This document shows, piece after piece, positions 12,147 through 30,215 of a stretch of 64,000 nt of DNA. Position numbers and translations under genes: made by a program. Below the pieces are notes generated by a model, which was not told where the DNA came from, made no database searches, and saw only the letters and a list, made by a program, of their open reading frames with translations. Each line of letters begins with the position of its first letter. Within the stretch, counting starts at the first letter, position 1. The stretch comes from Brugia malayi (lineage: Eukaryota > Nematoda > Chromadorea > Rhabditida > Onchocercidae), in NCBI RefSeq assembly GCF_000002995.4, contig NW_025062477.1, positions 5,304,649 through 5,368,648 of the forward strand. Direction: 5' to 3'.

Positions 12147-13368
12147 CAAAAGTTCGAACTCCATACAATCATCTGAGTTAACTCTTTTGAAGATTTTTAT
12201 ATTTGCTTCTTTAAAATTCAACAAAAAAAAAAAAAAACTAACATTCAGTTTTTCCATTCCGGAATTTGCTGAAATTTGCTGTTCAATGCTGGCTGAACTT
12301 ATGCTGGTTTGCAAAAATGATTTTGCAATCATATCAGCTGTTAATATTGCTGTTGTTGTTATTGGACTTGTCGATTTCAGGTGATTAACTGTTGATGAAT
12401 GGATGTCATAATGGGAAATCATATCACTGTATTCTCTTTTCAGACTCTTTAGAATTTCTTCGATTTCTGTAATGAAAAGTCCGGAATTTGAAGTTCAAAA
12501 TTATCCTGCTTATATTTGTAATTTAAATTTCACTGCGTAACTACTTTTACTTATGATAAAATTAGAAGTTATCTCTTATTAGTTAGTTCACCGAAAAGAA
12601 AATAAAAATTTTTGAAATCGTGAAACATTTTCAAAATCTAACGATGTAAATCAAATTTAGAAGTCTTTATAATTTCGTGAAGAAGAGCTTCAAGAGATTG
12701 TGCAGTTTTTTTCGTTAGAACTTTATCACTTGTAGACGATCCATCAAAATGTCGTTTTAAAGCTTTTCGTTGCATTTCAGGTCTCACTAAACTAGATGGA
12801 TGGTTGTGTTGTGTCGTCCGCTTTAAAACCTACATTAAACGTTTCAATTAAAATATTCGAAATTTGATACATCAAAAATTTCCATCTTGATCTTTTGGTT
12901 ACAATAATTCCATGTTCTCTCTAAATTTTACACCTTTCACTGTGGTAAATCAATTAATAATAATAATGAAAATTTTAAAATGGAAAAGGATTTTTTTTCT
13001 ACTCAGTGAAAAATTTTAAAAAAATGATTAAAACATTTCAAAATTTTTTAAAAATTTTCTTAACTTTACCTCATTTGTTGCAGCATCAGTATGTATTCTC
13101 GCATTGCAGGTACCCTTTTTCTCGCATCGCCAAAACTTCTTCTGCCCATTTCTACTCATCTTATCAAAAACATAAAAGTATCCATCATCTTGAAGTTTAT
13201 AACGATGTCGTGTTGTTGTAAGCAAAATAGTTTTACCAGAATCTAAAATATTCATAGTTCATTTTAATGTCAAAAAACAAAAAAAACAAAACAAAAAAAT
13301 CGAGAAAAGTTACGTTCACTATTGTTATCATTGTTATTTTCATAGCGATTGCCATATTCTGAATCCAT
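12147..13368 (-). CDS. FLYWCH zinc-finger protein, N-terminal part of a possible FLYWCH/NSF-D2 fusion
   Basis: Exons in phase: 13,368-13,314 (start MDSEYGNRYENNNDNNSE), 13,242-13,070, 12,829-12,643 and 12,466-12,147, 245 codons in all. Exons 2-3 carry a full FLYWCH finger: RHRYKLQDDGYFYVFDKMS, then KKFWRCEKKGTCNARIH, then the closing histidines in TQHNHPSSLVRPEMQ, so the C2H2 zinc ligands are all present. FLYWCH domains in nematodes (PEB-1, FLH-1/2/3) bind DNA and repress transcription. The rest is Ser/Thr-rich with an alpha-helical stretch (EEILKSLKREYSDMI). The last exon contains a T-run that encodes four Phe; removing it as a 34-base intron would break the frame, so I keep it as one exon. 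The donor at 12,147 is phase 0 and joins in frame to the NSF-D2-like exon at 12,007. Either the protein continues into the ATPase segment, or it stops soon after in an unspliced tail (stop near 12,096). Confidence 0.65.
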
Positions 13369-13459
13369 TGAACAAATTGTAATAATTGTAGCACAGGTGA
13401 TTGTTGTTCAGATACTATTGAATTTTTGATGTATTGAACTATTTGATCTAAAGTCATTC

Positions 13460-15845
13460 TTATTTAAGTCTGTCGAAGTGATAGAACTGAAATTTTTATT
13501 TAAGAAATGAAAATATCGACGTTTAAAACAATTACTTATTGTGCCTAAACTGTAATCTTAACATACTCTATCTTTTTTAGTTCTTTCTCTCTTTGAGAAG
13601 CAAAATTTTTCTGTAAAATGATAAAATTTGAATCGAAAATTTGATTAAATTGACTTTTTTGTTCAATTTATTGCAAATTGCACCAATGAAGCATAGCAAG
13701 GAGACAAGCAATATGGTAGTATTATGTTGGATGTGAAAGGAACAAAATGAAGGAAAATTGACAACGGCGCCGAACAAATCGCTAAAAAACCTAATAAAAA
13801 AAAGGAAAAAAAAAAACATTTCAATGTGATAAAGGCAATAGATCCGTGCAAGGGAATTTCAAACCAATAGAAGGAACGAGCGGTAGTGGCACCGACTCAT
13901 TTCATCTAATCTCGACTAAACAAAGTATGGCGGATAGCTTTTCTCTTCTTTGCGCCTCGTTCCTCCTATCAAAATCATTTCTGAATGAGGGAGAGCAAAA
14001 AAAAAAAAAAAGAATTGAAAAACTATCGGATGACAGTATGAGACAGCTACCTCTTTCGATTTCTTTTTAATCAAATCCGGTGCTATTCCACCTCTCATTT
14101 CCGGTCTTTCTTCCTGATCGTTGTCCTCGATCACTCTTAATGCATCTATTTATAGCTAACTAAATAGCTATAGCAACTAGCAACGAGGCATTTCTTTACA
14201 TCGATAATGGTATAGCCTTTAGTGTAAATTAGAAATATAAGCTTTCCATTTCTTACTTACTACTTACTTTTTAGTACCATTTAAATAAATCAGTATAATT
14301 TCTTCTTCTTTTATTTTGATGGTAAATAATTTTCTGGTGGTTTTGCTCAATTTTAATCTCGATATTTCCATAATAACGATAAATCCCTAAAACAACAACT
14401 ATATGGGAATTCTTCCGCGCTAATATCATCATTACATGTCATTTTCATCTGTCAACATTTTGTGTACAACATGGAAATATAACGATCAATTAAAGATGAT
14501 ATTTATTGCTTTCCTTTACAGATTTAGTACGTGAAACGATTAGGTCACGTAAAATTACTACATATAAATGTATGAATACGTGCGCGTAATATACTATAAA
14601 GCTTATTAAAAGGAAAAATAGAATACAATACAATTGGATACCACAATTATGAAAATATTTGACGGAATGTAAGAAATTAACCATCAGCTGCCGCGATATT
14701 ATGATTAAACTAAATGTAGGCATCTATCGAGATCAATAAGCATTATTTGACTATTCAGATAGTACTGCTAAAAATTTGCATGTGTCATCCAACTATGTCA
14801 TTCATATCTACAAGATAGTCTGAGTTGTTTAATCTCAGAGTTGCCTTATGTCATGAACAATAATTATGTATGGCTATTGAAATTCGACACACTCCTTAAC
14901 ATTCATAATTTTTGAACAATGAAATTTCAAACCATAATGAAACTGTTTGCATTCGATCAGGAAATCATGTGAAATACGAATATCCAAATACTCAAAGCTG
15001 TCATAAAATGATTAATTCATTCACTCATCTAATAAAAAAGGAAAATTTCCAGCTATAATGATTTTTGATTCAGATTTTATTCTGATTTTTTATATGAATT
15101 CGTAATATTGTACAGATAATCAAAAACTATAAGTAGTCTAAAAAAAATTTATTCCTATAACAGGGATTTTCGGGACATTTTTCAACTTCTTAAATAATTT
15201 AAGGCAAATAATATGAAATTGCCTCTTTCTACAACCAAAGCTTGCGCGCCAAATCTAAGGTCTGAAATTTCAAAGTAATATCTTTGTCTGAAAAGATTTG
15301 AAATTTAAAGTAATATATTTTTGGGTCACATAGAAAAGGTATTTTCTGTGATATTTCAGAAAACTTTTAAGCATTGCTTTTAATCTGTTCGAAATAAAAA
15401 TCGAAAACTTGGAAAACTTCAATTTACATCTTTCAGAAAATCAATCTTTTTCCCACCCAGCACATGTCTCAGAATTTTTCTATGTAGATGATAGAAATGC
15501 AGTCCAATGATTGTGGAGTATTCTGAGAATAGTCAGTTCCCAATTCACAAATTCTTTACAGATTTCTCTAAAAACTATTCTGAATAAGATATCAGATATT
15601 TATGTTAATCTTTGATTAACATAAATATTACAACAAAAACAAATTTATCTAAAAGATCAATATGAACTTCACAGGTGAATGTTTCTATCTCAAATCAAAC
15701 ACTCACTCATTCAGTATTCAAAGACTATAAGAATTTACCAAAAATAGCAGTGAAAAAGAATCTAAAGAAGATATTTCTGTATTGGATAAGATAAATGAGA
15801 TTTGCAAATATGATAACATATCAAAAGGTTTTCATTCATAATTAA
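13460..15845. other. Intergenic region between NSF and the FLYWCH unit
   Basis: No splice-bounded coding exon is seen. The part at 13,840-14,140, upstream of the FLYWCH start, is less AT-rich than its surroundings and could hold promoter or 5' UTR sequence. A perfect hairpin at 15,596-15,628 lies 218 bases downstream of the NSF stop. Confidence 0.5.
15596..15628 (-). repeat. Perfect 15-bp stem hairpin downstream of NSF
   Basis: ATATTTATGTTAATC, loop TTT, GATTAACATAAATAT. A perfect inverted repeat in the likely 3' UTR of NSF (stop at 15,846). It could form an RNA stem-loop; a role in transcript processing is only inferred. Confidence 0.6.
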
Positions 15846-22086
<6,241 letters not shown>

Positions 22087-22089
22087 CTT

Positions 22090-25000
22090 TGATCCTATGA
22101 TTTAAGAAAACAAACTAATGAAAAGTAACTGCATAATTCATATTTTTTACAATTTCGTATAAACTTTCACATGTCTTTAAGCTGATTTCTAATAAATCTG
22201 ACCAAAATGCTTTCCTTGAACAAATATTACGATAAAAAGCAAAAGTTAGAAGATGTCTGATGAAATTAAAAAAAAAAAACAAATGAAATAAAAAAAGAAA
22301 AAATGTAATGAAAAAAATGAAATAAGGATTGAAACAAAATACGAAAAGTTAAAGTAAAATTAGAGAAATAAAAGACTGCGAAATATGAAGGAGAATGGAG
22401 GAAATGAGATGACAGAAAAATTGGTAAAATTAAGTGGAGAAGAAAGAAGTGAAGTGAAAACATTAAATTTCACAATTTATAAAACCAAAGAAAAAAGGAA
22501 ACTAAAATAAGTCGTAACCGGTTAAGGAACAAATTGCTAAAAATTAAGAGAGGTTAGTGAAATGTGGTAACAGTTGATAAGGAGATTGTTTGTAATATTA
22601 CTTTCAACCATTCACCTTCTAGCTTATTGTTAAGTTTAAAAATATTATAGGTAAAGAGGGTTAGCGGTATATTTTCAATTTTAATTTAAAATTCAACCCG
22701 TTAACGTAATACCATATTTCGTTTTATTAGCAGTTATTCCGATACTAATGAGCAGTGATTGATAATTCGTTAAGTATAAGTTTTTTCAACTTTCTTTGTT
22801 AACTAACAGTATTGGCATTTAGCAATTATTTTATCTTTATTTCAATTATATATATATGGCATTTTTATTTTCTCTTTCTTTTTGAATGCTTGCATTTGAA
22901 TTTGTTAATTCATCTTATTCAGTGAGAAAATTTGATAATGATAATATTTAGAGAGGAAATGAGAGAATTGAACTTTCAATCAAGGCAGCATGTGATACAA
23001 ATGAGTGTCAAAAATGAAAATAAAAAAAAGTAAAAATAAACTAAACATGCAATCAGTCGTTGGAAATGTAGTTTTATATAACTAATATGAATGAAATTAT
23101 TGCATAATTTGTTCTTATATAATCCCTACATAACTTATTATCATCATCGTTATCACTGTTATGATCATCTCCAAATTAAGTAAAATACAAATCATGCTGC
23201 AACCTTTAATCTTTATAGTTTATTCCTTTATAGATTTATGAGTTATATTAGCTTCTTCCGTGGAGGACTTCTGTTACTGTTTTAGGAAAAAAAATTCAGA
23301 AAAAAAATTATATCGCTGATATGATTTCATATCATAATAAGTCACATGAAGTGAAGTTTTAAATTTAAATATAAATGGATTGAAAACTTGCTCCTGAATC
23401 GTCTCAACCATTTCAACATTTCTGTATTTTGAATATCTTTTAATTAAATAATTTGATTTGTTGAATAAAAATTATATCTTTTAAAATATAATTGGTCTTA
23501 TTCAAGCAAAAAAGCATATATATATATATATATACTTCATTAAGGAAAAGATATTTAAAAATCAAAAAAAAAAATTTCAAACATTAAAATTGAAGTAATT
23601 TTGGCTTAATAGATTTCCTTAGTAGAAAATAGTAGAAAAAAAAAAAGTTTTTTGCAACTCTATTAGCTTTTTTTCCCTCATAACATATGAAAGAAAATTT
23701 TGAAGTAAATAATAATAGACAGCAACAAATATATGTGACAAAAAGCTTTTGTGACAATCAATTTAATGCTAGTAGGGGACATGATGTCTCTTCTGACATC
23801 ATAAAACTTATCTTCCTTCATCTTTTCCTATTTGTTATTTATTGAAGCAAACATAATTCGTAGTGATGAAAAGAAAGAAAGTAAGAATGAAAGAAAAAAG
23901 AATGAATAAATGGAAAAAGAAAGGGAAGAGAAGAAGGAAAAAAAACTTGAGCAGAAATGATCGATAAATAGATTTGGTTTAGCTAAAGTATAAGTAAGTG
24001 AACTGATATGAAATGATAGCAATGGAAGTAAGTAAGTAATCTGCATATTAGCTTTATCTTCTTTTTATCGAATTATTTGTTTAGATTACTTTTAGATACT
24101 AACACATTATATTATAGTGGTAAAGATGAAGTAAAGTTAATAAAGCAGAAAAATAAAAATACTAGTATTACATACAATTTTCTCCCTCCCTCTCCCTTTC
24201 TTTCTCCTTTTCAAATAACCATTTGATTATTTTTATTCGACAACTGAATTTGAATTTAATTTAAATTGGAATAAAATTTGAAAAGAAAAAAAGAGAGAAT
24301 AAATGATAGAACATGATGCACTTTATGCTTGTTATTTATAGAAATTGCTTTTAATGCTCATTTTATTTCAACTCTTCTTTGCTCTCTCCCTCTCTCTCAT
24401 TGATATTTCCTTCCATTTTATTCTCCTCTCTCATTTCATTTCTTTGTTTTCGTCTTTTCATAATCAAAATAAAAATAAAAAAGTTGAGAATTTAAGGATT
24501 AACTGAATTACACAATCAAATATTCAAGCTAAAATTAACGAAAACCTTCAAGGTTGCTAAAAGGAAATTTATACTTTTTAAACTCTAACAATATCAAGTA
24601 TTCATGATAGTTAACGATCGTAACTAAGCAGTAAATGGTAGTAAATTAAAAAAATATTCGCAAACATGGAATTGTTAAAGCATCCAAATTGACTGGAATG
24701 ATTAAATCAAATTTACCGGGCTCAATTTGATCTGTTTAATGTGATTCTAATTACTGAACTTATTCATAGTCTGCTTCATGGTTATCATTTGTAATAGCAT
24801 TGAATTAATCTCTTTTTCTCTCTCCCTCTCCCTTTCCCCCGATTAATCTTAATAAAATTTCAAAATTGACAATTTTTACTTGCTCACATTCTTCAGTACA
24901 CAATAAATAATTTCTCACTCTCACTCTCAAAAACATTGATGTAATGCTAACCATAAAATTCATAGAAAATGTAGTAAAATAAGGTATAACAATAATATCA

Positions 25001-25285
25001 GTCATTTTTCTGTTTTTTTTTTTTTTTTTTTTTTTTTTGTTCTACGAGCGTTTCTAGCCAGCAAGTTGTTGAAAATTGTGAAGTATGTCAAAGAAGCTTA
25101 TCAATTTCTTTTATTTCTTGGCTAAATTACTTTTAAAATATATCATTAGAAATATGAATTTCAAAACTAACTTTATACAAATTTTAATATCAATCAGCCA
25201 GAATTTTATGCAAAAACATCTTAAAATGAAATAAATAAAAAATTCGTCCTTTTGCTTTCTTATTTTATACAATTCCGTCCTTTTT
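22090..25285. other. Intergenic region upstream of NSF
   Basis: About 3.2 kb between the FN3K stop and the NSF start, very AT-rich with A-rich, CT-rich and TA-repeat tracts (a TA run near 23,518-23,534). It presumably contains the NSF promoter. No coding exon could be supported on either strand; ORFs here are low-complexity Phe/Ser/Leu readings of pyrimidine tracts. Confidence 0.55.
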
Positions 25286-28200
25286 TTATAAAAGTTTTCG
25301 CATTAAGCTTAATGCACCATGTTTATATCCAGTACCAAAGTGATTCCTGCAAAGAGAAAAAAAAATCAATAATAGATAAAAAGTGAGAAAAAAAGACAAA
25401 AAGAAAATCAATCAACAATGCCTTTCTAATTTTAACAAAATGATTGTTATTTTGAATCTCGATAACTTATCATTATTCGATATTGTTCATATAATCTTCT
25501 TTGGTAGATAGATGAATATTCAATAAATATATTGTGAATTAGCTATTTGATTCAATAATGAAGGGAAATTTAATTTGGAAATATCAAGAAGGATTTGAAT
25601 TCACTGATAATAATCTTGTCATTCACAGAAATTTTATTAGCCAAAAATCATAGAGCTAACCTTTTTTCTTTTCAATAAATGATCATTGTACGAATATCAG
25701 AAGAACAATTTCGTTTTTAGCAACCGTACAGTAAGTGAATAAATGATACGCTCAACCAAAATTTTATTCTCCAACAATTAGTGGTTGCTATTTCTCTAAT
25801 AAGAAATGCTCAAAATTCATTTTTCTCATAGAGGAAATGAAAATTAGAACAAAAAATACAACCAATGATTTAAATGATGAAAGAGCTGATAAAGAAGGAC
25901 ACGTTCGGTGAATCCTGTAGTTTGTGGTATCAGTTTGTGATACGCTGTATGAAAAGATTGATGAAAGCCACCAAACATAGTCAAAATGCCAAACTCATAT
26001 TCGCTATGCCCGTAGAAAGATGCCGGATCAAACACTACTGTAATTTTGCAAATTTCCAAAAATTACAAAAAAAAAAAAAAAAACTGCTCCTCGTTTCATG
26101 AAATTCTGAGTCAATCTCTCCAAAAGCAATTAAAAGTTTTTGCTGACACAATCGGAAAAATACAATATTAATCATATTTTATATTACTGACTGGATTAAA
26201 TTATTAGTAAAAACGAACGTATTATCTATGAGACAGGTCTAACCTGGACCATCCTTAGTAAACGAATAATTTCCAGACCAGAGATCACCATGTAATAAGC
26301 ATGGATATATATCACAATTTTTGAAATATTCGGGAATTTTCCGTTCCAGTCTTGGCCATAAAGTTAATAATTCCCTATCACCGGTTTTCTACAATAACTT
26401 CGTTTTCTTAAAATTATAACTGTAAGATTATATATTTAAGAAAAAGAAAATAAACTATTTGTTTTTTTATCAAATGATTTGACCTCAAGAACGATATCAA
26501 TAACTTTCTTCAGTCGATTCCGCGAATAAAATTCCTAAAATAAGCATTCATTAGATGAAATAAAATGATGACATATTGTTTTTTTAAGCAATCCTTCTAA
26601 AACCATATGTAGTATTTAACCAAACTTTCACGTGAAAATGTATTTAACCAAACTTTCACGTGAAATAATTAGTATTTAACCAAACTTTCACGTGAAATAA
26701 TTACGAACAATACTGATCATTTAACATTTTCTACCAATGAGCCTTTTTAAAAAAGCGCGCGCGAATTGTTTGATATTTTCAATTGATAATTCTCCTAAAT
26801 ATTCATATATTCTTGGAAAATTATTTAATATATGCCAGAAATGTACGAAAAAAAAAAAGAAAAAACAATACTTACCACCCAATTATCTGACCAATCATTA
26901 ATAAGTGGGCAATATCCACTGTATGTAAGTACAGAAAATCCGAATTTCTCAATTGGTTCCGACTGTTTGTCAATACCACCAATTGTTGACTGAGTCTTTT
27001 TATTTGCTTCCATTAAGAATTGATTATGTAAATGCAATCTGAAATATTCATGAGTATCTAGAATTAGTAATTAAGGCTTTTTTTCACCTGAAATTTATTA
27101 TCAGTTTGCCTTAATATCTTTACAGCAACCTCAATTATTCATAAAACCTTAACCATTTCTCGGAGAAGTAATTTATTACTTCTAGGATATTTTCCATCTA
27201 GCATAATCTATAAAAGATACATTTTAACTTCTAGAAGGAAACGTTATGTTTGAAGATCTCATCTTTTTATGATGACAAATGATCATTTCGTTGATAAGAC
27301 CCACATTTGTGCGATAAAGGTCCAAAATTTTTTATTACTCAGCTTCATTCTTTTCTTCTTCATTTTTTCTAGTTAATTCATCCTGACTGTGAATTAACAT
27401 CTTTAGTAGTCTGAGTTTTTGAAGATTCATATGTTTTCTCAAACAAATTCTATTTTTTTAGTGGATGAAACTGAGCGATGAAACAATCTATTGTTCTTTA
27501 ATCCATGAAATTAAGTTCTATAAACTAAATAAATCATTCAAAATTAAACAATTTATTAATAAAAGAAAGTAAAAATAGTATTTATGTGCAATACAAGAAA
27601 ATAACTTTGCAATACTGGTACCAAGCTTCTCATAATCTGATGGACCATGCATATCCAACAATTCCATTGCTAAGCAGAAATCACCATCTATCGAAAATCT
27701 CTGACATTAAAATTTATATAATGTTTATAAAGCAAAAAAAAGCGATACAATCGGCCAGTGAATAAATTTATAGTTAAAATTCTAATCCTACCAATCCATA
27801 AATTTCATCGTGAACAATCATGCATGCTGGCTTATTTCAATATAGAATGTTTTTGAAAAACCTATTTATGTTTCTGGAGAAGGTTAACAAATTAGCCATC
27901 AAAAAGTAACAAAATAGCCATAGCTTACTGTTGATTCATTAATTTCGAATTAATGGAAGAAATTAATTTGAAATTACTGTATAAGATAGAAAAGATCATT
28001 AGAACTCATTACAACGCTTGGTCATACCTATTATCATCAGAACTAAACTTTTTAAGCTAATAAATAGTTTCATGATTTGAATATACAAGAAATTCTAGCA
28101 AGATAAAATCACATTCTGGATTTAATCAAACATTTGTTCACCACAACTACTAACTGCTGCTACCTTGATTGGTTTCGGTACTCTAATTGCATTCGTATTT

Positions 28201-28801
28201 AACAATGCTTGTAAACTTGCAAATTCACCATCAAAGATCTCCTGAGCCTGGAAGATTTATTTCACAGCACAAGTTTCTTAAAATCTAAAAATTTATGACT
28301 TCTGTTTTATACAGTTTCAGATGAATAAAAACCATAAAAATTATATGTAATTAAATAGAGAAATGATATTTGCTAATTATGACTTTAAATGAAATTTCCA
28401 AATTTATGCTATTTGACAATTTGAATTTTTTCAAGAAAAAAAAAGTAACATTTTATTAATTGTGTTGTAGAAATATCAGTATTTTTGTGAACAATTAATA
28501 ACGCAACACAATAATTAGGGAAATAAATGGATGAGAAAAGAATGAAAAAAAAAATCGAAGTGCTAACCTTTTCGTTATCATTAAATTTCACAAAAATATC
28601 ACCATATTCATCAGTGCTATATGCTTTAGCTCTATTAATACATCCGCCACTAAATCTAAGTGGTAATTCTTTGATGGTACCAAGGTTAAGTTCTGATTTA
28701 ATTGCCTCCATAACTCTTCCCGACTGCAGCGCACGTGACAATGAAACAGCAAAGCAAGGTACGCTCAACTTTATTTTCATCACTGAACGTAAGGGCCACA
28801 T
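25286..28801 (-). CDS. Fructosamine-3-kinase / ketosamine-3-kinase
   Basis: Phosphorylates sugars attached to lysines (Amadori adducts) so that they fall off, a protein-deglycation repair enzyme. Eight exons in phase sum to 1,008 bases (335 aa): 28,801-28,568; 28,247-28,164; 27,700-27,606; 27,038-26,876; 26,534-26,484; 26,388-26,244; 26,037-25,863; 25,346-25,286. Family hallmarks in order: [19 protein letters not shown] (lysine of the ATP site), [44 protein letters not shown], the catalytic [10 protein letters not shown], then [15 protein letters not shown] and [15 protein letters not shown]. From the internal MEAIKSELN start (28,711) the protein would be 305 aa, the usual FN3K length. The upstream ATG adds 30 residues rich in Arg/Lys with no acidic residue, possibly a mitochondrial targeting sequence. 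Either start is possible. Confidence 0.93.
26611..26700. repeat. Three-copy intronic repeat centred on TTTCACGTGAAA
   Basis: Inside an FN3K intron, TATTTAACCAAACTTTCACG recurs at 26,613, 26,641 and 26,673. Each copy includes the 12-base palindrome TTTCACGTGAAA, which has a CACGTG E-box core. Spacing is about 28-32 bases. It could be a cluster of bHLH or bZIP sites or simply a short tandem duplication. Confidence 0.75.
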
Positions 28802-28809
28802 TAATCCTT

Positions 28810-30215
28810 GACACTACTTACTGCAACTAACTTGCAATATTTCGCGACATGCATTTGTTTGCAGTGTAACTTTTACTGCGAGTTGAGACTTAGTTTGGGC
28901 AATTATTATTAACAATTAAAAGAAATAAAAGGATATTTGCCGCTTGTTTTGGTCAGTGGTCATTCATTGCAGCAAATGTTGCAATGAGCATATTGTCACC
29001 TTTCGAGACTATCTCATTTCTGATTGGACAATAAACTTTGCTTACTTTTACCACTCAATTTGCTCAGTCATTCAGATCATAGATCACAATCTACTGTAGT
29101 TTTTAGTTTTATAATTTACCACATTAAGCATAGAATGATTGATTATTCATTGATTTGTTTGATCACATATTGAAAAGGTCAACTAATTCTGTTTCCGATT
29201 GTTTTCGATCATTCAAATACACATTTCACCAAGTTAATTAATCTTTTTCATTATGTTTCACATAAATAATTCACACGATAATCATATTTAAAAAAAAAAA
29301 AAAAATGCAGAATCCTATATATAAAATAGGATAATGTAATTCTGATTTGAGGAAACAAAAGATTCTTTTAATTTCATTAGGGAATTTTCTAATACCACTG
29401 AAATGGTTTAAATTCACCAAAATATTTATATCATTGATTAATTAATGCAAATTTAATTTGACCTTTCCGTTACTATGATTATTTTCATGTCTTTTATCCA
29501 AAACACAATGATTAAAATGATAATAAAAAAAAAAAAAAGAAAATTATAAAACCAAATTTGCACCTAATTTTGTTGCAAAGTAAAATGGAAAAGAAAAGTG
29601 AGAAAATAAATCTATTGAAAGAGTGGTGTTTTCAACATTTCTCAACCTTTTTCTGCCCCAATAATCGCTAGTTTCTTTATTCTTTCCACAATAATAATTA
29701 TGAAAATCACGATTATAGTTGGTATAGCAATTATACTTGCTTTTTATCATGAATTTTTTTCTACTTAATTTTATCACAAAGATTTAACATATTTTGGACG
29801 CTCTTCCGTTTATTTCCCATCTTTAGTGTGTTTTATTATGTTTCTTTTGCTCTAAAAGTGTACTCAACATGAGCCAAGTGAAAATTGTCAATTTTAAAAT
29901 TTTATTAAGGAAGAAAAGAGAAAAGAGAGAGAGAGAGAGAATGAAAAAGACACTAATACAATAATATTACAAATGATAATCAATACTTAATCATGATAAA
30001 ACTAATAATTTATGTCGTAAATAATTCATTCTGCTTAAAAAATTTATATTAGAAGAAATTTTCAATTTTTATATTTTTCCTTTTTTCTTCATGATAAATG
30101 TATGATTTAGTGGAATATTTTTAAAATTTTGTCGTATTTGGAATAAAAATTTTATTGTAAATTATTTAATAATATTAATATGGATATGATTACATTTTCT
30201 TTTATCTTCAAATAA
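28810..30215. other. Intergenic region upstream of FN3K
   Basis: It holds the likely FN3K promoter (the less AT-rich part, 28,800-29,110) and the 3' flank of the following minus-strand membrane-protein gene. A GA repeat lies near 29,925-29,940. No supported coding exon. Confidence 0.5.

Noticed and set aside
12209..12242. A 34-base intron within the last FLYWCH-side exon
   Set aside because: It has GT and AG ends, but it is too short for an efficient intron and removing it breaks the frame; reading through stays open.
12130..12384. 84-codon plus-strand ORF
   Set aside because: Antisense to a FLYWCH-unit exon; poly-Lys part is the complement of the T-run.
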